Source of the DNA: an uncultured Magnetospirillum sp.
GTDB lineage: Bacteria > Pseudomonadota > Alphaproteobacteria > Rhodospirillales > Magnetospirillaceae
Direction of reading: 5' to 3'
Length of the DNA stretch: 45,916 bases
Assembly: GCF_903853455.1 (NCBI RefSeq)
Contig: NZ_CAINTR010000142.1
Coordinates: 1 to 45,916 of the forward strand
Part shown: one piece after another, positions 29,033-39,684 of the stretch
How positions within the stretch are numbered: position 1 is the first letter of the stretch
How the letters are laid out: every line of letters starts with the position of its first letter
Notes under the pieces: model-generated
Seen by the model: only the letters and a program-made list of their open reading frames with translations
What the model was told of the DNA's origin: nothing
Databases searched by the model: none
Translations under genes and position numbers: made by a program

Positions 29033-30451
29033 ATGGCAAAGTCTGAGTGGGATCGGGTTAAGGTCAGGTTAAGAGACGAGGTCGGGGATGCCGCCTATCG
29101 CTCTTGGCTGCGTCCGATCACCCTGCACGGAGTCAGCGACGGCGACGTCAAGCTGGCCCTTCCCACCCGCTTCATGCGCGATTGGGTCGCCACCCATTAC
29201 GCCGAACGCATCCGCACCCTGTGGGGCGCTGAAAATCCCGGCATCCGCAATGTGGAGATCGTGGTCGGGGCGGTGCGCGCCACCGCCGCGCCGGCTCCCG
29301 CCGTCGAGCCCGCTGTCGTCGTCGCCGCCGTGCCGAAGGCTGCCGCGGCTCCGGTTCGGGCGGTTCGCGTTCCCGCCGCCGCGTCCGGCTCTTCCGCTCC
29401 GGCCGCCAGCAACAGCGACATCGACGAGTTGGGAGCCCAGCTCGACCCGCGCTTCACCTTCAAGAATTTCGTGGTGGGCAAGCCCAACGAGTTCGCCTAC
29501 GCCGCCGCCAACCGGGTGGCCGACGCCGACGCGGTCTCGTTCAATCCGCTGTTCCTCTATGGCGGCGTCGGTCTGGGCAAGACCCATCTGATGCACGCCA
29601 TCGCCCATCATATCCGCGAGCGCAATCCCCAGCGTACCGTGCTGTATCTGTCGGCCGAGAAGTTCATGTACCGCTTCATCCGGGCGCTCAGGACCCAGGA
29701 CACCATGTCGTTCAAGGAGCAGTTCCGTTCGGTGGACGTGCTGATGATCGACGATGTCCAGTTCATCGCCGGCAAGGACGCCACCCAGGAAGAGTTCTTC
29801 CACACCTTCAACGCCCTGGTGGACCAGGGCCGCCAGATCGTGATCTCGGCCGACAAGTCGCCGTCCGATCTGGAAGGCATCGAGGAACGGCTGCGCTCGC
29901 GCATGGCCTGCGGTCTGGTGGCCGACATCCACGCCACCACCTACGAGCTTCGCCTCGGTATCCTGCACTCCAAGGCCGAGCAGATGGGCGTGATCGTGCC
30001 GCAGAAGGTGATGGAGTTCCTGGCGCACAAGATCACCTCCAATGTGCGCGAATTGGAAGGCGGCCTGAACCGGGTCGTGGCCCATTCCCAACTGGTGGGG
30101 CGCGCCATCACCCTGGAATCCACCCAGGAGGTGCTGCAAGACCTGCTGCGCGCGTCCGATCGCCGGATCACCATCGAGGAGATCCAGAAGAAGGTGGCCG
30201 AACACTTCACCATCAAGCTGGCGGAAATGTCGTCGGCCCGGCGTTCGCGCCAGGTGGCCCGACCGCGCCAGATCGCCATGTATCTGGCCAAGCAGCTGAC
30301 CTCGCGTTCTCTGCCCGAGATCGGCCGCAAGTTCGGCGGCCGCGACCACACCACCGTCATGCACGCGGTGAAGAAGGTCGAGGAACTGAAGGAAAGCGAC
30401 CACAACTTCGCCGAGGATGTGGAGCTTCTGCGCCGCATGTTGCAGGGATAG
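29033..30451 (+). CDS. dnaA: Chromosomal replication initiator DnaA
   Basis: The 472-residue initiator has domain I (about 1-75, SEWDRVKVRLRDEVGDAAYR), an Ala/Pro/Val-rich linker (about 80-130), the AAA+ domain with Walker A GGVGLGKT (177-184) and Walker B VDVLMIDDVQF, and domain IV with the helix-turn-helix signature SLPEIGRKFGGRDHTTVMHA near 430-450. ATP-bound DnaA opens the replication origin. AAGGGTGGG about three bases before ATG 29033 supports the start. The first codons contain a perfect CtrA-type motif written with codons rare here (AGG, TTA, AGA), so the sequence at the 5' end probably serves a second, regulatory purpose. Confidence 0.98.
   Translation: MAKSEWDRVKVRLRDEVGDAAYRSWLRPITLHGVSDGDVKLALPTRFMRDWVATHYAERIRTLWGAENPGIRNVEIVVGAVRATAAPAPAVEPAVVVAAVPKAAAAPVRAVRVPAAASGSSAPAASNSDIDELGAQLDPRFTFKNFVVGKPNEFAYAAANRVADADAVSFNPLFLYGGVGLGKTHLMHAIAHHIRERNPQRTVLYLSAEKFMYRFIRALRTQDTMSFKEQFRSVDVLMIDDVQFIAGKDATQEEFFHTFNALVDQGRQIVISADKSPSDLEGIEERLRSRMACGLVADIHATTYELRLGILHSKAEQMGVIVPQKVMEFLAHKITSNVRELEGGLNRVVAHSQLVGRAITLESTQEVLQDLLRASDRRITIEEIQKKVAEHFTIKLAEMSSARRSRQVARPRQIAMYLAKQLTSRSLPEIGRKFGGRDHTTVMHAVKKVEELKESDHNFAEDVELLRRMLQG
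29058..29072. promoter_or_regulatory. CtrA-type site inside the dnaA 5' end
   Basis: TTAA-GGTCAGG-TTAA matches the full CtrA consensus TTAA-N7-TTAA and spans dnaA codons 9-14. CtrA is the essential cell-cycle or motility regulator of alphaproteobacteria. Binding here would place it about 25 bases into the gene, where it could block transcription. Confidence 0.55.
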
Positions 30452-30459
30452 AGGTTGCC

Positions 30460-30597
30460 GTGTCGCTCGCCCGCGAGACGCTTGAAGAACAAGTCCGCAA
30501 GGCGGCCAAGGACAATCCCGACCTTCCTGTCGCCCTGATCCGCGACATTTTGATTGCCCGCCAGGAAAAGGCCGTCGCGGAATACCGGTTCGGTTGA
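30460..30597 (+). CDS. Small 45-residue protein downstream of dnaA
   Basis: A GTG start 9 bases after the dnaA stop has GAGG five bases upstream. The frame reads as a charged helical peptide (SLARETLEEQVRKAAKDNP, VALIRDILIARQEKAVAEY) ending at 30597. Codon use is GC-rich at third positions, as in real genes nearby, and the frame is open from start to stop with no competing gene. I do not recognise a family. It would be translated from the dnaA transcript and may be missed by annotation because of its size and GTG start. Confidence 0.55.
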   Translation: MSLARETLEEQVRKAAKDNPDLPVALIRDILIARQEKAVAEYRFG

Positions 30598-30688
30598 TGC
30601 TGTCGCCGGGCGATTTCGTCATGGCCGGATGCATTCCTCTGCTGCCCGGCTTTCCGGTCACGCCATCTCGGACGGACGCGGATTCTTC

Positions 30689-30831
30689 ACCACCAAGACA
30701 CCAAGGGCACTAAGAGAACTTCGCGGAGGTATCGCTTCACGTTCCATCGACGCCTTGATTAACGTCTTGTCCGCTGCGCGGACGAAGGGCGGAACGCCGC
30801 CACCCAGGAGACCTCTTGGTGTCTTGGTGGT
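30689..30831. repeat. 143-bp segment with 17-bp terminal inverted repeats
   Basis: ACCACCAAGACACCAAG at 30689-30705 and its exact complement CTTGGTGTCTTGGTGGT at 30815-30831 bound a 109-base centre without coding capacity. Each arm is itself built from two near-copies of ACCAAGAC. The layout resembles a MITE or REP-type element; no flanking target-site duplication is visible. Confidence 0.6.
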
Positions 30832-31007
30832 CAATAACGACGCCAGCCTCAAACAAAGCCGTCTGAAGTTAAGCCGGACAGAAATGGGACAAGCGCGGGC
30901 ATGACGGCACAAGGGGCCGCGAGGTGAATCCGCGCGGTCGCTGGAACGTGGCTCCCACGAGAACTTTTACCGCGATCTCAAGCGCTGAGCCCCTCTCCCG
31001 AAAACGC

Positions 31008-31035
31008 TTTTGGACTCCCGCGCCTGTGATATACT
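31008..31035 (+). promoter_or_regulatory. Possible dnaN promoter
   Basis: TTTTGG at 31008-31013 and TATACT at 31030-31035 with a 16-base spacer lie about 60 bases before dnaN. The -35 is poor, the -10 good. Confidence 0.35.
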
Positions 31036-31093
31036 GCCCGACCCTGCCTCAGGGGGGCAGTCTTGAATCACATCGGGTAGTCAGCAAACCGCC

Positions 31094-32212
31094 ATGAAAC
31101 TGACCATCGAGCGCGCTGCGCTGTTGAAGTCGCTGGCCCACGTACAAAGCGTTGTCGAGCGCCGGACCACCATTCCGATCCTGTCGAACGTGAAGTTGGA
31201 GGGGCGCTCGGGCGCGCTTTCGCTCAACGCCACCGACATGGATCTCGACATCATCGAGTCCGTGCCGGCCGACGTGGTGCGCCCCGGCGCCACCACCGCT
31301 CCCGCCCACACCTTCTACGAGATCGTCCGCAAGCTGCCCGAGGGCAGTCAGGTGGAGATTGAGTACAACGCCGATGACGGCCAGTTGACGCTGCGCTCGG
31401 GCCGGTCGAAGTTCTCGCTGGCCTGCCTGCCGGTGGAGGATTTCCCGGTGCTGTCGGGGGGCGACCTGCCGTTCAGCTTCACCTTGGCCGCCGCCGAGTT
31501 GAAGACCCTGATCGACCGGACCCGCTTCGCCATCTCCACCGAGGAGACGCGCTACTACCTCAACGGCATCTACCTGCATGCCGCCATCGGCGCCTCGGGC
31601 GACGTCCTGCGGGCCGTGGCCACCGACGGCCATCGGCTGGCCCGGGTCGAGGTCACCTTGCCGGCCGGCGCCGCCGGGATGCCCGGGGTCATCATCCCGC
31701 GCAAGACCGTGGCCGAACTGCGCAAGCTGATCGACGAGACCGATGTGGAAATCACGGTGTCGCTGTCGGAGACCAAGCTGAAATTCGCCTTCGGCGACGC
31801 GGTCCTCACCTCCAAGCTGATCGACGGCACCTTCCCCGATTACGAGCGGGTGATCCCGGCCGACAACGACAAGATCCTGGAAGTGAACTGCAAGAGCTTC
31901 GCCCAGGCGGTGGACCGCGTTTCGGCCATCTCGACCGAGAAGTCGCGCGCCATCAAGCTGACCCTGGAGAAGGGCACCGCCACCCTGTCGGCGTCCAGCC
32001 CGGAAAATGGCAGCGCCACGGAAGAGATCGAGGCCGATTACGCCTCCACGCCGCTGGAGATCGGCTTCAACTCGCGCTACCTGATGGACATCCTGGCCCA
32101 GGTGGAGGGCGATTCGGCGCGCTTCGCCATGGCCGACGCCGCGTCGCCAACGGTGGTGCGCGAGGTCGCCGACGGTGGCGCCATCTATGTTCTGATGCCG
32201 ATGCGGGTGTGA
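31094..32212 (+). CDS. dnaN: DNA polymerase III beta subunit (sliding clamp)
   Basis: The 372-residue protein has the three-fold repeated clamp fold with the usual N-terminus MKLTIERAALLKSLAHVQSVVERRTTIPILSN-like pattern (positions 1-32), the central AVATDGHRLARVEV segment and the conserved C-terminal VLMPMRV that lines the peptide-binding pocket. It forms a dimeric ring that tethers polymerase III and other enzymes to DNA. No strong ribosome site precedes the ATG. Its stop overlaps the recF GTG start by four bases, so the two are co-translated. Confidence 0.98.
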   Translation: MKLTIERAALLKSLAHVQSVVERRTTIPILSNVKLEGRSGALSLNATDMDLDIIESVPADVVRPGATTAPAHTFYEIVRKLPEGSQVEIEYNADDGQLTLRSGRSKFSLACLPVEDFPVLSGGDLPFSFTLAAAELKTLIDRTRFAISTEETRYYLNGIYLHAAIGASGDVLRAVATDGHRLARVEVTLPAGAAGMPGVIIPRKTVAELRKLIDETDVEITVSLSETKLKFAFGDAVLTSKLIDGTFPDYERVIPADNDKILEVNCKSFAQAVDRVSAISTEKSRAIKLTLEKGTATLSASSPENGSATEEIEADYASTPLEIGFNSRYLMDILAQVEGDSARFAMADAASPTVVREVADGGAIYVLMPMRV

Positions 32213-33381
32213 CCACTTCCGGCGACGGTCGCGTGGGGGAGCCGGTTGCCCGGCCGGCGGTGCGCCGCCTCAGCCTCAGCGACTTTCGCTGCTACGAGCA
32301 TCTCCGCCTGGAGACCGATGCCCGGCCGGTGGTGCTGTTCGGCCCCAACGGCGCCGGCAAGACCAATCTGCTGGAGGCGCTGTCCTTCCTGGTCCCCGGT
32401 CGAGGACTGCGCCGCGCCAGCCTGGGCGATATCGCCCGCCATGGCCTGGAGGCCGGCGCGCCCTGGGCGGTGGCGGCGGTTCTCGACGGCGGCACCGAGA
32501 TCGGAACCGGTCGCGAGGCGGGATGCGAGCGCCGCTCGGTTCGACTGGACGGCCAGCCGGCCAAGCCGGGCGACCTGGGTGAGAGGATTTCGGCGCTGTG
32601 GCTGACCCCGGCCATGGATCGCCTGTTTACCGAGGGAGCCGGCGGTCGCCGCCGCTTTCTTGATCGCATGGTGTTCGGGGTCGAGCCGGGGCACGCCGCC
32701 CAGGCCAGCGCCTATGAACACGCCATGCGCGAGCGGACGCGTCTTCTCAAGGGCGCCAGGGACGGCGCCGGTCGCGCGGACCCGTCCTGGCTGGCGGCGC
32801 TGGAGGACGGCATGGCGCGGCACGGCGTCAGGGTCGCCGGCGCCCGGTTGAACGCGGTGACCCGCCTCGACGCGGCCTGCCGGCTGGGGATCGGGCCGTT
32901 TCCGGCGGCGCGGCTGGCGGTGGTGGGAGAGGTCGAGGGCTGGCTGGCCGATGGCGCCGAGCCCTCCGAGGTGGAAGACCGGCTGCGCGGCGCCCTTCGG
33001 AGCGCCCGGCCACGCGATGAAGCGGCGGGCGGCGCCACGTTGGGGCCGCATCGCAGCGATCTGGTGGTGCGCCACGCCGCCAAGGATCTGGCGGTGGGGC
33101 AATGCTCCACCGGCGAGCAGAAGGCGGTGCTGGTGGCCATGGTGCTGGCGCAGGCGCGGGTCCAGGCGGCCCTGACCGGCCGGGCGCCGCTGCTGCTGCT
33201 GGACGAGGTGGTGGCGCATCTGGACCAGATCCGGCGTGCCGCCTTGTTCGACGAACTCTGCGCCCTTGGGGTGCAGAGCTGGATGACCGGGACCGACGAA
33301 CTGCTGTTCGGCGGCTTCGGCGATAGGGCCCAGTTCTTCCGGGTGGTGAATGCCTCCGTCCATCCGGGCAACAGCGATTAA
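32209..33381 (+). CDS. recF: DNA replication and repair protein RecF
   Basis: The 390-residue SMC-like ATPase has Walker A FGPNGAGKTNLLEAL near residue 45, the signature STGEQKAVLVAMVLAQ and Walker B LLLLDEVVAHLD. RecF with RecO and RecR loads RecA at gaps. The GTG start at 32209 overlaps the dnaN stop (GTGA) and gives a short N-terminal extension of about 20 residues before the first conserved strand (VRRLSLSDFRCYEHLRL). Nine bases separate it from gyrB, whose ribosome site overlaps the recF stop (TAAGGTGA). Confidence 0.97.
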   Translation: MTTSGDGRVGEPVARPAVRRLSLSDFRCYEHLRLETDARPVVLFGPNGAGKTNLLEALSFLVPGRGLRRASLGDIARHGLEAGAPWAVAAVLDGGTEIGTGREAGCERRSVRLDGQPAKPGDLGERISALWLTPAMDRLFTEGAGGRRRFLDRMVFGVEPGHAAQASAYEHAMRERTRLLKGARDGAGRADPSWLAALEDGMARHGVRVAGARLNAVTRLDAACRLGIGPFPAARLAVVGEVEGWLADGAEPSEVEDRLRGALRSARPRDEAAGGATLGPHRSDLVVRHAAKDLAVGQCSTGEQKAVLVAMVLAQARVQAALTGRAPLLLLDEVVAHLDQIRRAALFDELCALGVQSWMTGTDELLFGGFGDRAQFFRVVNASVHPGNSD

Positions 33382-35847
<2,466 letters not shown>

Positions 35848-35861
35848 GGGCTTTGTCGGGT

Positions 35862-35923
35862 GACCCATAAAGCGCAAACGCGACCCATAACGCGCTAATT
35901 TTTGACGCGTAATGTGCAAAATG
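35862..35923 (+). repeat. Three degenerate 20-22 bp tandem repeats after gyrB
   Basis: GACCCATAAAGCGCAAACGC (35862), GACCCATAACGCGCTAATTT plus two T (35882) and GACGCGTAATGTGCAAAATG (35904) follow each other without gaps, sharing GAC-C-TAA-G-GC-AA. They are AT-rich relative to the surroundings. Spacing near two helical turns suits a series of binding sites for one protein, as in iterons or the ends of some transposons. Confidence 0.55.
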
Positions 35924-35942
35924 CCGCCCCGCGAGGGGCGGC
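35923..35942 (+). terminator. gyrB terminator hairpin
   Basis: Arms GCCGCCCC and GGGGCGGC around a GCGA tetraloop, extendable by AT pairs with one bulge, lie 75 bases beyond the gyrB stop and directly behind the tandem repeats. Confidence 0.65.
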
Positions 35943-36114
35943 CATTCTGACCTGTTCCCAGAAAATGTATCCGGTGTGAGGTAGAGTCCGTCTCTTGTCG
36001 TCGATGGCCTCTCCCCAAATCGGGAGGAGTTTTCCGGTCTCAGATCAAGGACTCCATCGCGCCCTGCATCCTGTGGCATAAGAAGGCCGCCACGTTCCGG
36101 GAACCCAGCCGCAC

Positions 36115-37734
36115 ATGATCCGTTTCGAAAATATCAGCAAGCAGAACAGCCACCGCATTCTCTTCCTCGATTCGTCTGCCGCCCTTAACCGGGGCGAAAA
36201 GGTCGGCCTGGTCGGCCCCAATGGCGCGGGCAAGACCACGCTGTTTCGCATGATCACGGGCGAAGAGGTGCCGGACGCGGGCCAGGTATCCGTCGAGAAG
36301 CAGGTCTCCATCGGCTATTTCAACCAGGATGTGGGCGAAATGGCGGGGCGCAGCGCGGTCGCCGAGGTGATGGACGGAGCCGGGCCGGTCAGCATTGTTT
36401 CGGCGGAATTGGCGGAACTGGAAGCCGCCATGTGTGATCCCGACCGCGACGACATGGACACGGTCATCGAGCGCTATGGCGAGGTGCAGGCCCGCTTCGA
36501 GGAGCTGGGCGGTTACGAGTTGGAGGGACGGGCGCGAGAGGTGCTGGCGGGCCTCAGTTTCAGCCAGGAGATGATGGACGGCGATGTGGGCGCCCTGTCG
36601 GGGGGGTGGAAGATGCGCGTGGCCCTTGCCCGCATTCTGCTCATGCGGCCCGACGCCATGCTGCTGGACGAGCCCAGCAACCATCTGGACATCGAAAGCC
36701 TGATCTGGCTGGAGGAATTCCTGAAGGGCTATGACGGCGCCCTGATGATGACGTCTCACGACCGCGAGTTCATGAACCGGATCGTCACCAAGATCATCGA
36801 AATCGACGGTGGATCGCTGAATACCTATTCCGGCGATTATGCCTTTTTCGAACGCCAGCGGGCGCAAAACGAGAAGCAGCAGCAGGCCCAGTTCGAACGC
36901 CAACAGGCCATGCTGGCCAAGGAGATCAAGTTCATCGAGCGCTTCAAGGCTCGAGCCTCCCACGCCGCCCAGGTGCAAAGCCGGGTGAAGAAGCTCGATA
37001 AGATCGAACGCTTCGAGCCGCCTAAGCGCCGCCAGATCGTGTCCTTCGACTTTCCGCCCGCGCCCCGTTCCGGCGATGATGTGGCCGTCCTTAAGAACGT
37101 GCACAAGGCCTATGGCGGCAAGATCATTTATGACGGCCTCGACATCACCATCCGCCGCAAGGAACGCTGGTGCGTCATGGGGGTCAATGGGGCGGGTAAA
37201 TCGACGCTGTTGAAACTGATCGCACACGCCACCCAGCCCGACAGCGGCACCGTCACGGTGGGGGCCAGCGTCAAGATGGGCTACTTCTCCCAGCACGCCA
37301 TGGAAGTACTGGACGGCGAGCGAACGGTATACGAATCCTTGGAAGACAGCTTTCCCCAGGCGAATCAGGGCTCCTTGCGGGCGCTGGCCGGCTGCTTCGG
37401 CTTTTCCGGTGATGATGTGGAAAAGAAATGCCGCGTCCTGTCGGGCGGCGAAAAAGCCCGCCTCGTGATGGCGATCATGCTTTATAACCCGCCCAATTTC
37501 CTGGTGCTGGACGAGCCCACCAACCATCTTGATCTTGATACCAAGCAAATGCTGATCACGGCCCTGGCGGCCTATGAGGGCACCATGCTGTTCGTGTCCC
37601 ACGACCGGCATTTCCTGGCCGCGCTGTCCAATCGGGTGCTGGAACTGACGCCGGAAGGCATCCACCAATATAGCGGCGGCTATACGGAATACGTGGCGCG
37701 CACCGGGCATGAAGCACCCGGACTACATGGTTGA
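36115..37734 (+). CDS. ABC-F family ATPase (YbiT/EttA-like)
   Basis: The 539-residue protein has two ATP-binding cassettes and no membrane domain: Walker A GPNGAGKTT and GVNGAGKST, signatures LSGGWKMRV and LSGGEKARL, Walker B MLLLDEPSNHLD and FLVLDEPTNHLD. A charged Gln/Glu-rich helical linker (about 245-300) joins them. This is the ABC-F layout, soluble factors that act on ribosomes; length and motifs are closest to YbiT. Codon composition is somewhat less GC-rich than the gyrB group. It is convergent with an ABC exporter gene, with a shared hairpin between them. Confidence 0.92.
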   Translation: MIRFENISKQNSHRILFLDSSAALNRGEKVGLVGPNGAGKTTLFRMITGEEVPDAGQVSVEKQVSIGYFNQDVGEMAGRSAVAEVMDGAGPVSIVSAELAELEAAMCDPDRDDMDTVIERYGEVQARFEELGGYELEGRAREVLAGLSFSQEMMDGDVGALSGGWKMRVALARILLMRPDAMLLDEPSNHLDIESLIWLEEFLKGYDGALMMTSHDREFMNRIVTKIIEIDGGSLNTYSGDYAFFERQRAQNEKQQQAQFERQQAMLAKEIKFIERFKARASHAAQVQSRVKKLDKIERFEPPKRRQIVSFDFPPAPRSGDDVAVLKNVHKAYGGKIIYDGLDITIRRKERWCVMGVNGAGKSTLLKLIAHATQPDSGTVTVGASVKMGYFSQHAMEVLDGERTVYESLEDSFPQANQGSLRALAGCFGFSGDDVEKKCRVLSGGEKARLVMAIMLYNPPNFLVLDEPTNHLDLDTKQMLITALAAYEGTMLFVSHDRHFLAALSNRVLELTPEGIHQYSGGYTEYVARTGHEAPGLHG

Positions 37735-37779
37735 TCCGGGGGCGGAACGACCGGGCCGGAAAGGGACGATCCCGGATCA
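37732..37779. terminator. Bidirectional hairpin between convergent ABC genes
   Basis: TGATCCGGG at 37732-37740 and CCCGGATCA at 37771-37779 are perfect 9-base complements that include the stop codons of both convergent genes. The 30-base loop is long, so strength as a terminator is uncertain. Confidence 0.5.
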
Positions 37780-39555
37780 GGGGATGGACGTTGCGGAGCC
37801 ATCGGTGAATTGCAGTGCGGCGAGCCGCGCATAAAGCCCCCCGGCCTGGATCAAGGATTGGTGCGAACCCTGGGCGACAATTCGTCCCTCGTCTATGACG
37901 ATGATCCTGTCGGCCTTCAGCACGGTGGCCAGGCGATGGGCGATGACCAGGGTGGCGAGGCCGACGGACACCCGTTCAAGGGCTGCCTGCACGCTCCGCT
38001 CGGATTCGGCGTCGAGCGCCGACGTCGCCTCGTCGAGAAGCAGAATCGGCGGGTCGCGCAGAATGGCTCGGGCAATGGCGATGCGCTGGCGTTGGCCGCC
38101 CGACAGTCGCACCCCCTTTTCGCCAAGGAATGTGGAAAACCCGTCCGGCAGCCGGTCCAGGAACTCGGTGGCTGCGGCGGCGTCGGCGGCGGCCCTGACT
38201 TCGGCATCGCTGGCATCGGCCCGGCCATACCGAAGGTTTTCCCATGCCGAGGCGCCGAAGATCACCGGATCCTGGGAGACCAGTCCGACGCGGCGGCGAA
38301 CCTCGGCGGGATCGGCGGCCTTGACGTCGATTCCATCGACTTTCACCACACCCGATGTCGGATCGTAGAAGCGCAGCAACAGTTGGAAGACCGTCGTCTT
38401 GCCGGCGCCCGATGGTCCGACCAGCGCCACGGTTTCGCCGGGCGAAACACTCAGGGAAAAATCTTGCAGCGAGGCACGGTCGGGTCGGGCCGGATAGCGG
38501 AAGGTGACCGCCGCGAACTCCACACCGCCAATGGCCGGCGATGGCAGCGGCACCGGTCGGGCGGGGATTCCGATATCCGGTTGGGCGGCCAGCAGTTCAA
38601 GCAGTCGCTCCGCGGCACCGGCGGCGCGTTGCAACTCGCCGATGACTTCGGACACCGTCCCGACGGAAACCGCCACAAGAATAGCGTAGAAGACGAAAGC
38701 GGACAGGGTGCCGCCCGTCATCCGGCCGGCGATGACGTCGTAGCCGCCAACCCACAGCACCCCGGCAACCGCGCCGAACGCCAGCAGGATGACCAATGCC
38801 ATCAGCAGCGCACGCACCTTGATGCGGGCCGTCGCCGTGGTGAAGGTCGCCCCCACGCGATCCGAGAAGTTATGGCGGTCGATGGCCTCATGCGTGAAGG
38901 CCTGCACCGTGCGAATGGCATTGATCGCTTCTTCCGCGTAGGCTCCGATATCGGCCACCCGATCTTGCGTGTTTCGCGACAGAACCCGCACGCGCCGACC
39001 GAAGACGATGATGGGAACGACCACGAGTGGGACGACGACCAGGACCATGGCCGTCAGCTTGGGACTGGTCACGACCAGCATGACGAGGGCGCCGAGCAGC
39101 GTGAGCGCGTTGCGCACCGCCAGCGACAGGCTGGACCCAATCACCGTCTGCAAGACCTCCGTGTCGGTGGTCAGACGCGACAGAACCTCACCGGTCTTGG
39201 TCGTCTCGAAATAGCCCGGGCTCATGGCGATCACGCGACGAAAGGCGGCGATCCTGAGATCGGCAACGACCCGTTCGCCGATCCATGAGACCAAGTAATA
39301 TCGGGCGCCGGTGCTGGCGGCGAGCAGCGCCACGACGGCAATGAAGGCGCCGACCGTCGCATCCAGCAGTGACGCGTCTCCGGCTCCCAATCCCTGGTCG
39401 ACGATATGACGCAGGCCCTGGCCCAGCAGCAGAACCGTCAGCGAAGACAAGACCAGCGCCAAACCCGCAGCAGCAAGGCGCAGCCGATAGGGCCGCAAGA
39501 AACCGGCAAGTGGGCGAAGCCGGACGACAGAGGTCGGCGCGGAAAAGCGGGGCAT
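37777..39555 (-). CDS. ABC exporter, fused membrane and ATPase domains (MsbA/BmrA-like)
   Basis: The 592-residue half-transporter has six transmembrane helices within about 20-310 and an ATPase domain at about 340-580 with Walker A GPSGAGKTT, signature LSGGQRQRIAIA, Walker B ILLLDEATSALDAES and H-loop VIAHRLATV. It should work as a homodimer exporting a lipid or hydrophobic compound; the substrate cannot be told from sequence. GRRVRVLSRNTQDRVADIGAYAEEAI is the typical intracellular loop of the LmrA/BmrA/MsbA group. No accessory periplasmic or outer-membrane genes are adjacent. Confidence 0.93.
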   Translation of the reverse strand: MPRFSAPTSVVRLRPLAGFLRPYRLRLAAAGLALVLSSLTVLLLGQGLRHIVDQGLGAGDASLLDATVGAFIAVVALLAASTGARYYLVSWIGERVVADLRIAAFRRVIAMSPGYFETTKTGEVLSRLTTDTEVLQTVIGSSLSLAVRNALTLLGALVMLVVTSPKLTAMVLVVVPLVVVPIIVFGRRVRVLSRNTQDRVADIGAYAEEAINAIRTVQAFTHEAIDRHNFSDRVGATFTTATARIKVRALLMALVILLAFGAVAGVLWVGGYDVIAGRMTGGTLSAFVFYAILVAVSVGTVSEVIGELQRAAGAAERLLELLAAQPDIGIPARPVPLPSPAIGGVEFAAVTFRYPARPDRASLQDFSLSVSPGETVALVGPSGAGKTTVFQLLLRFYDPTSGVVKVDGIDVKAADPAEVRRRVGLVSQDPVIFGASAWENLRYGRADASDAEVRAAADAAAATEFLDRLPDGFSTFLGEKGVRLSGGQRQRIAIARAILRDPPILLLDEATSALDAESERSVQAALERVSVGLATLVIAHRLATVLKADRIIVIDEGRIVAQGSHQSLIQAGGLYARLAALQFTDGSATSIP

Positions 39556-39684
39556 GGCACTACCTTAAGCGGATTGGGCGGCCTCTGCCTAGGGCAACGC
39601 CTGATCTTTGAAAAAACAGAGCTTTTTCACCATGATAAGAAACCTGAGGTTCCTTCTGGAATGGCTCCACCGATCCACGTTTCG

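Larger units (their letters stand above)
30598..31093. other. dnaA-dnaN intergenic region
   Basis: The 496 bases hold no convincing gene. They contain the inverted-repeat element at 30689-30831, a short stem CGTGG-ctc-CCACG near 30947-30959, and the possible dnaN promoter at 31008-31035. No DnaA boxes were recognised. Confidence 0.5.

Noticed and set aside
28539-31093. Chromosomal origin next to dnaA
   Set aside because: No TTATCCACA-type boxes or AT-rich 13-mers were found; in alphaproteobacteria the origin is often elsewhere.
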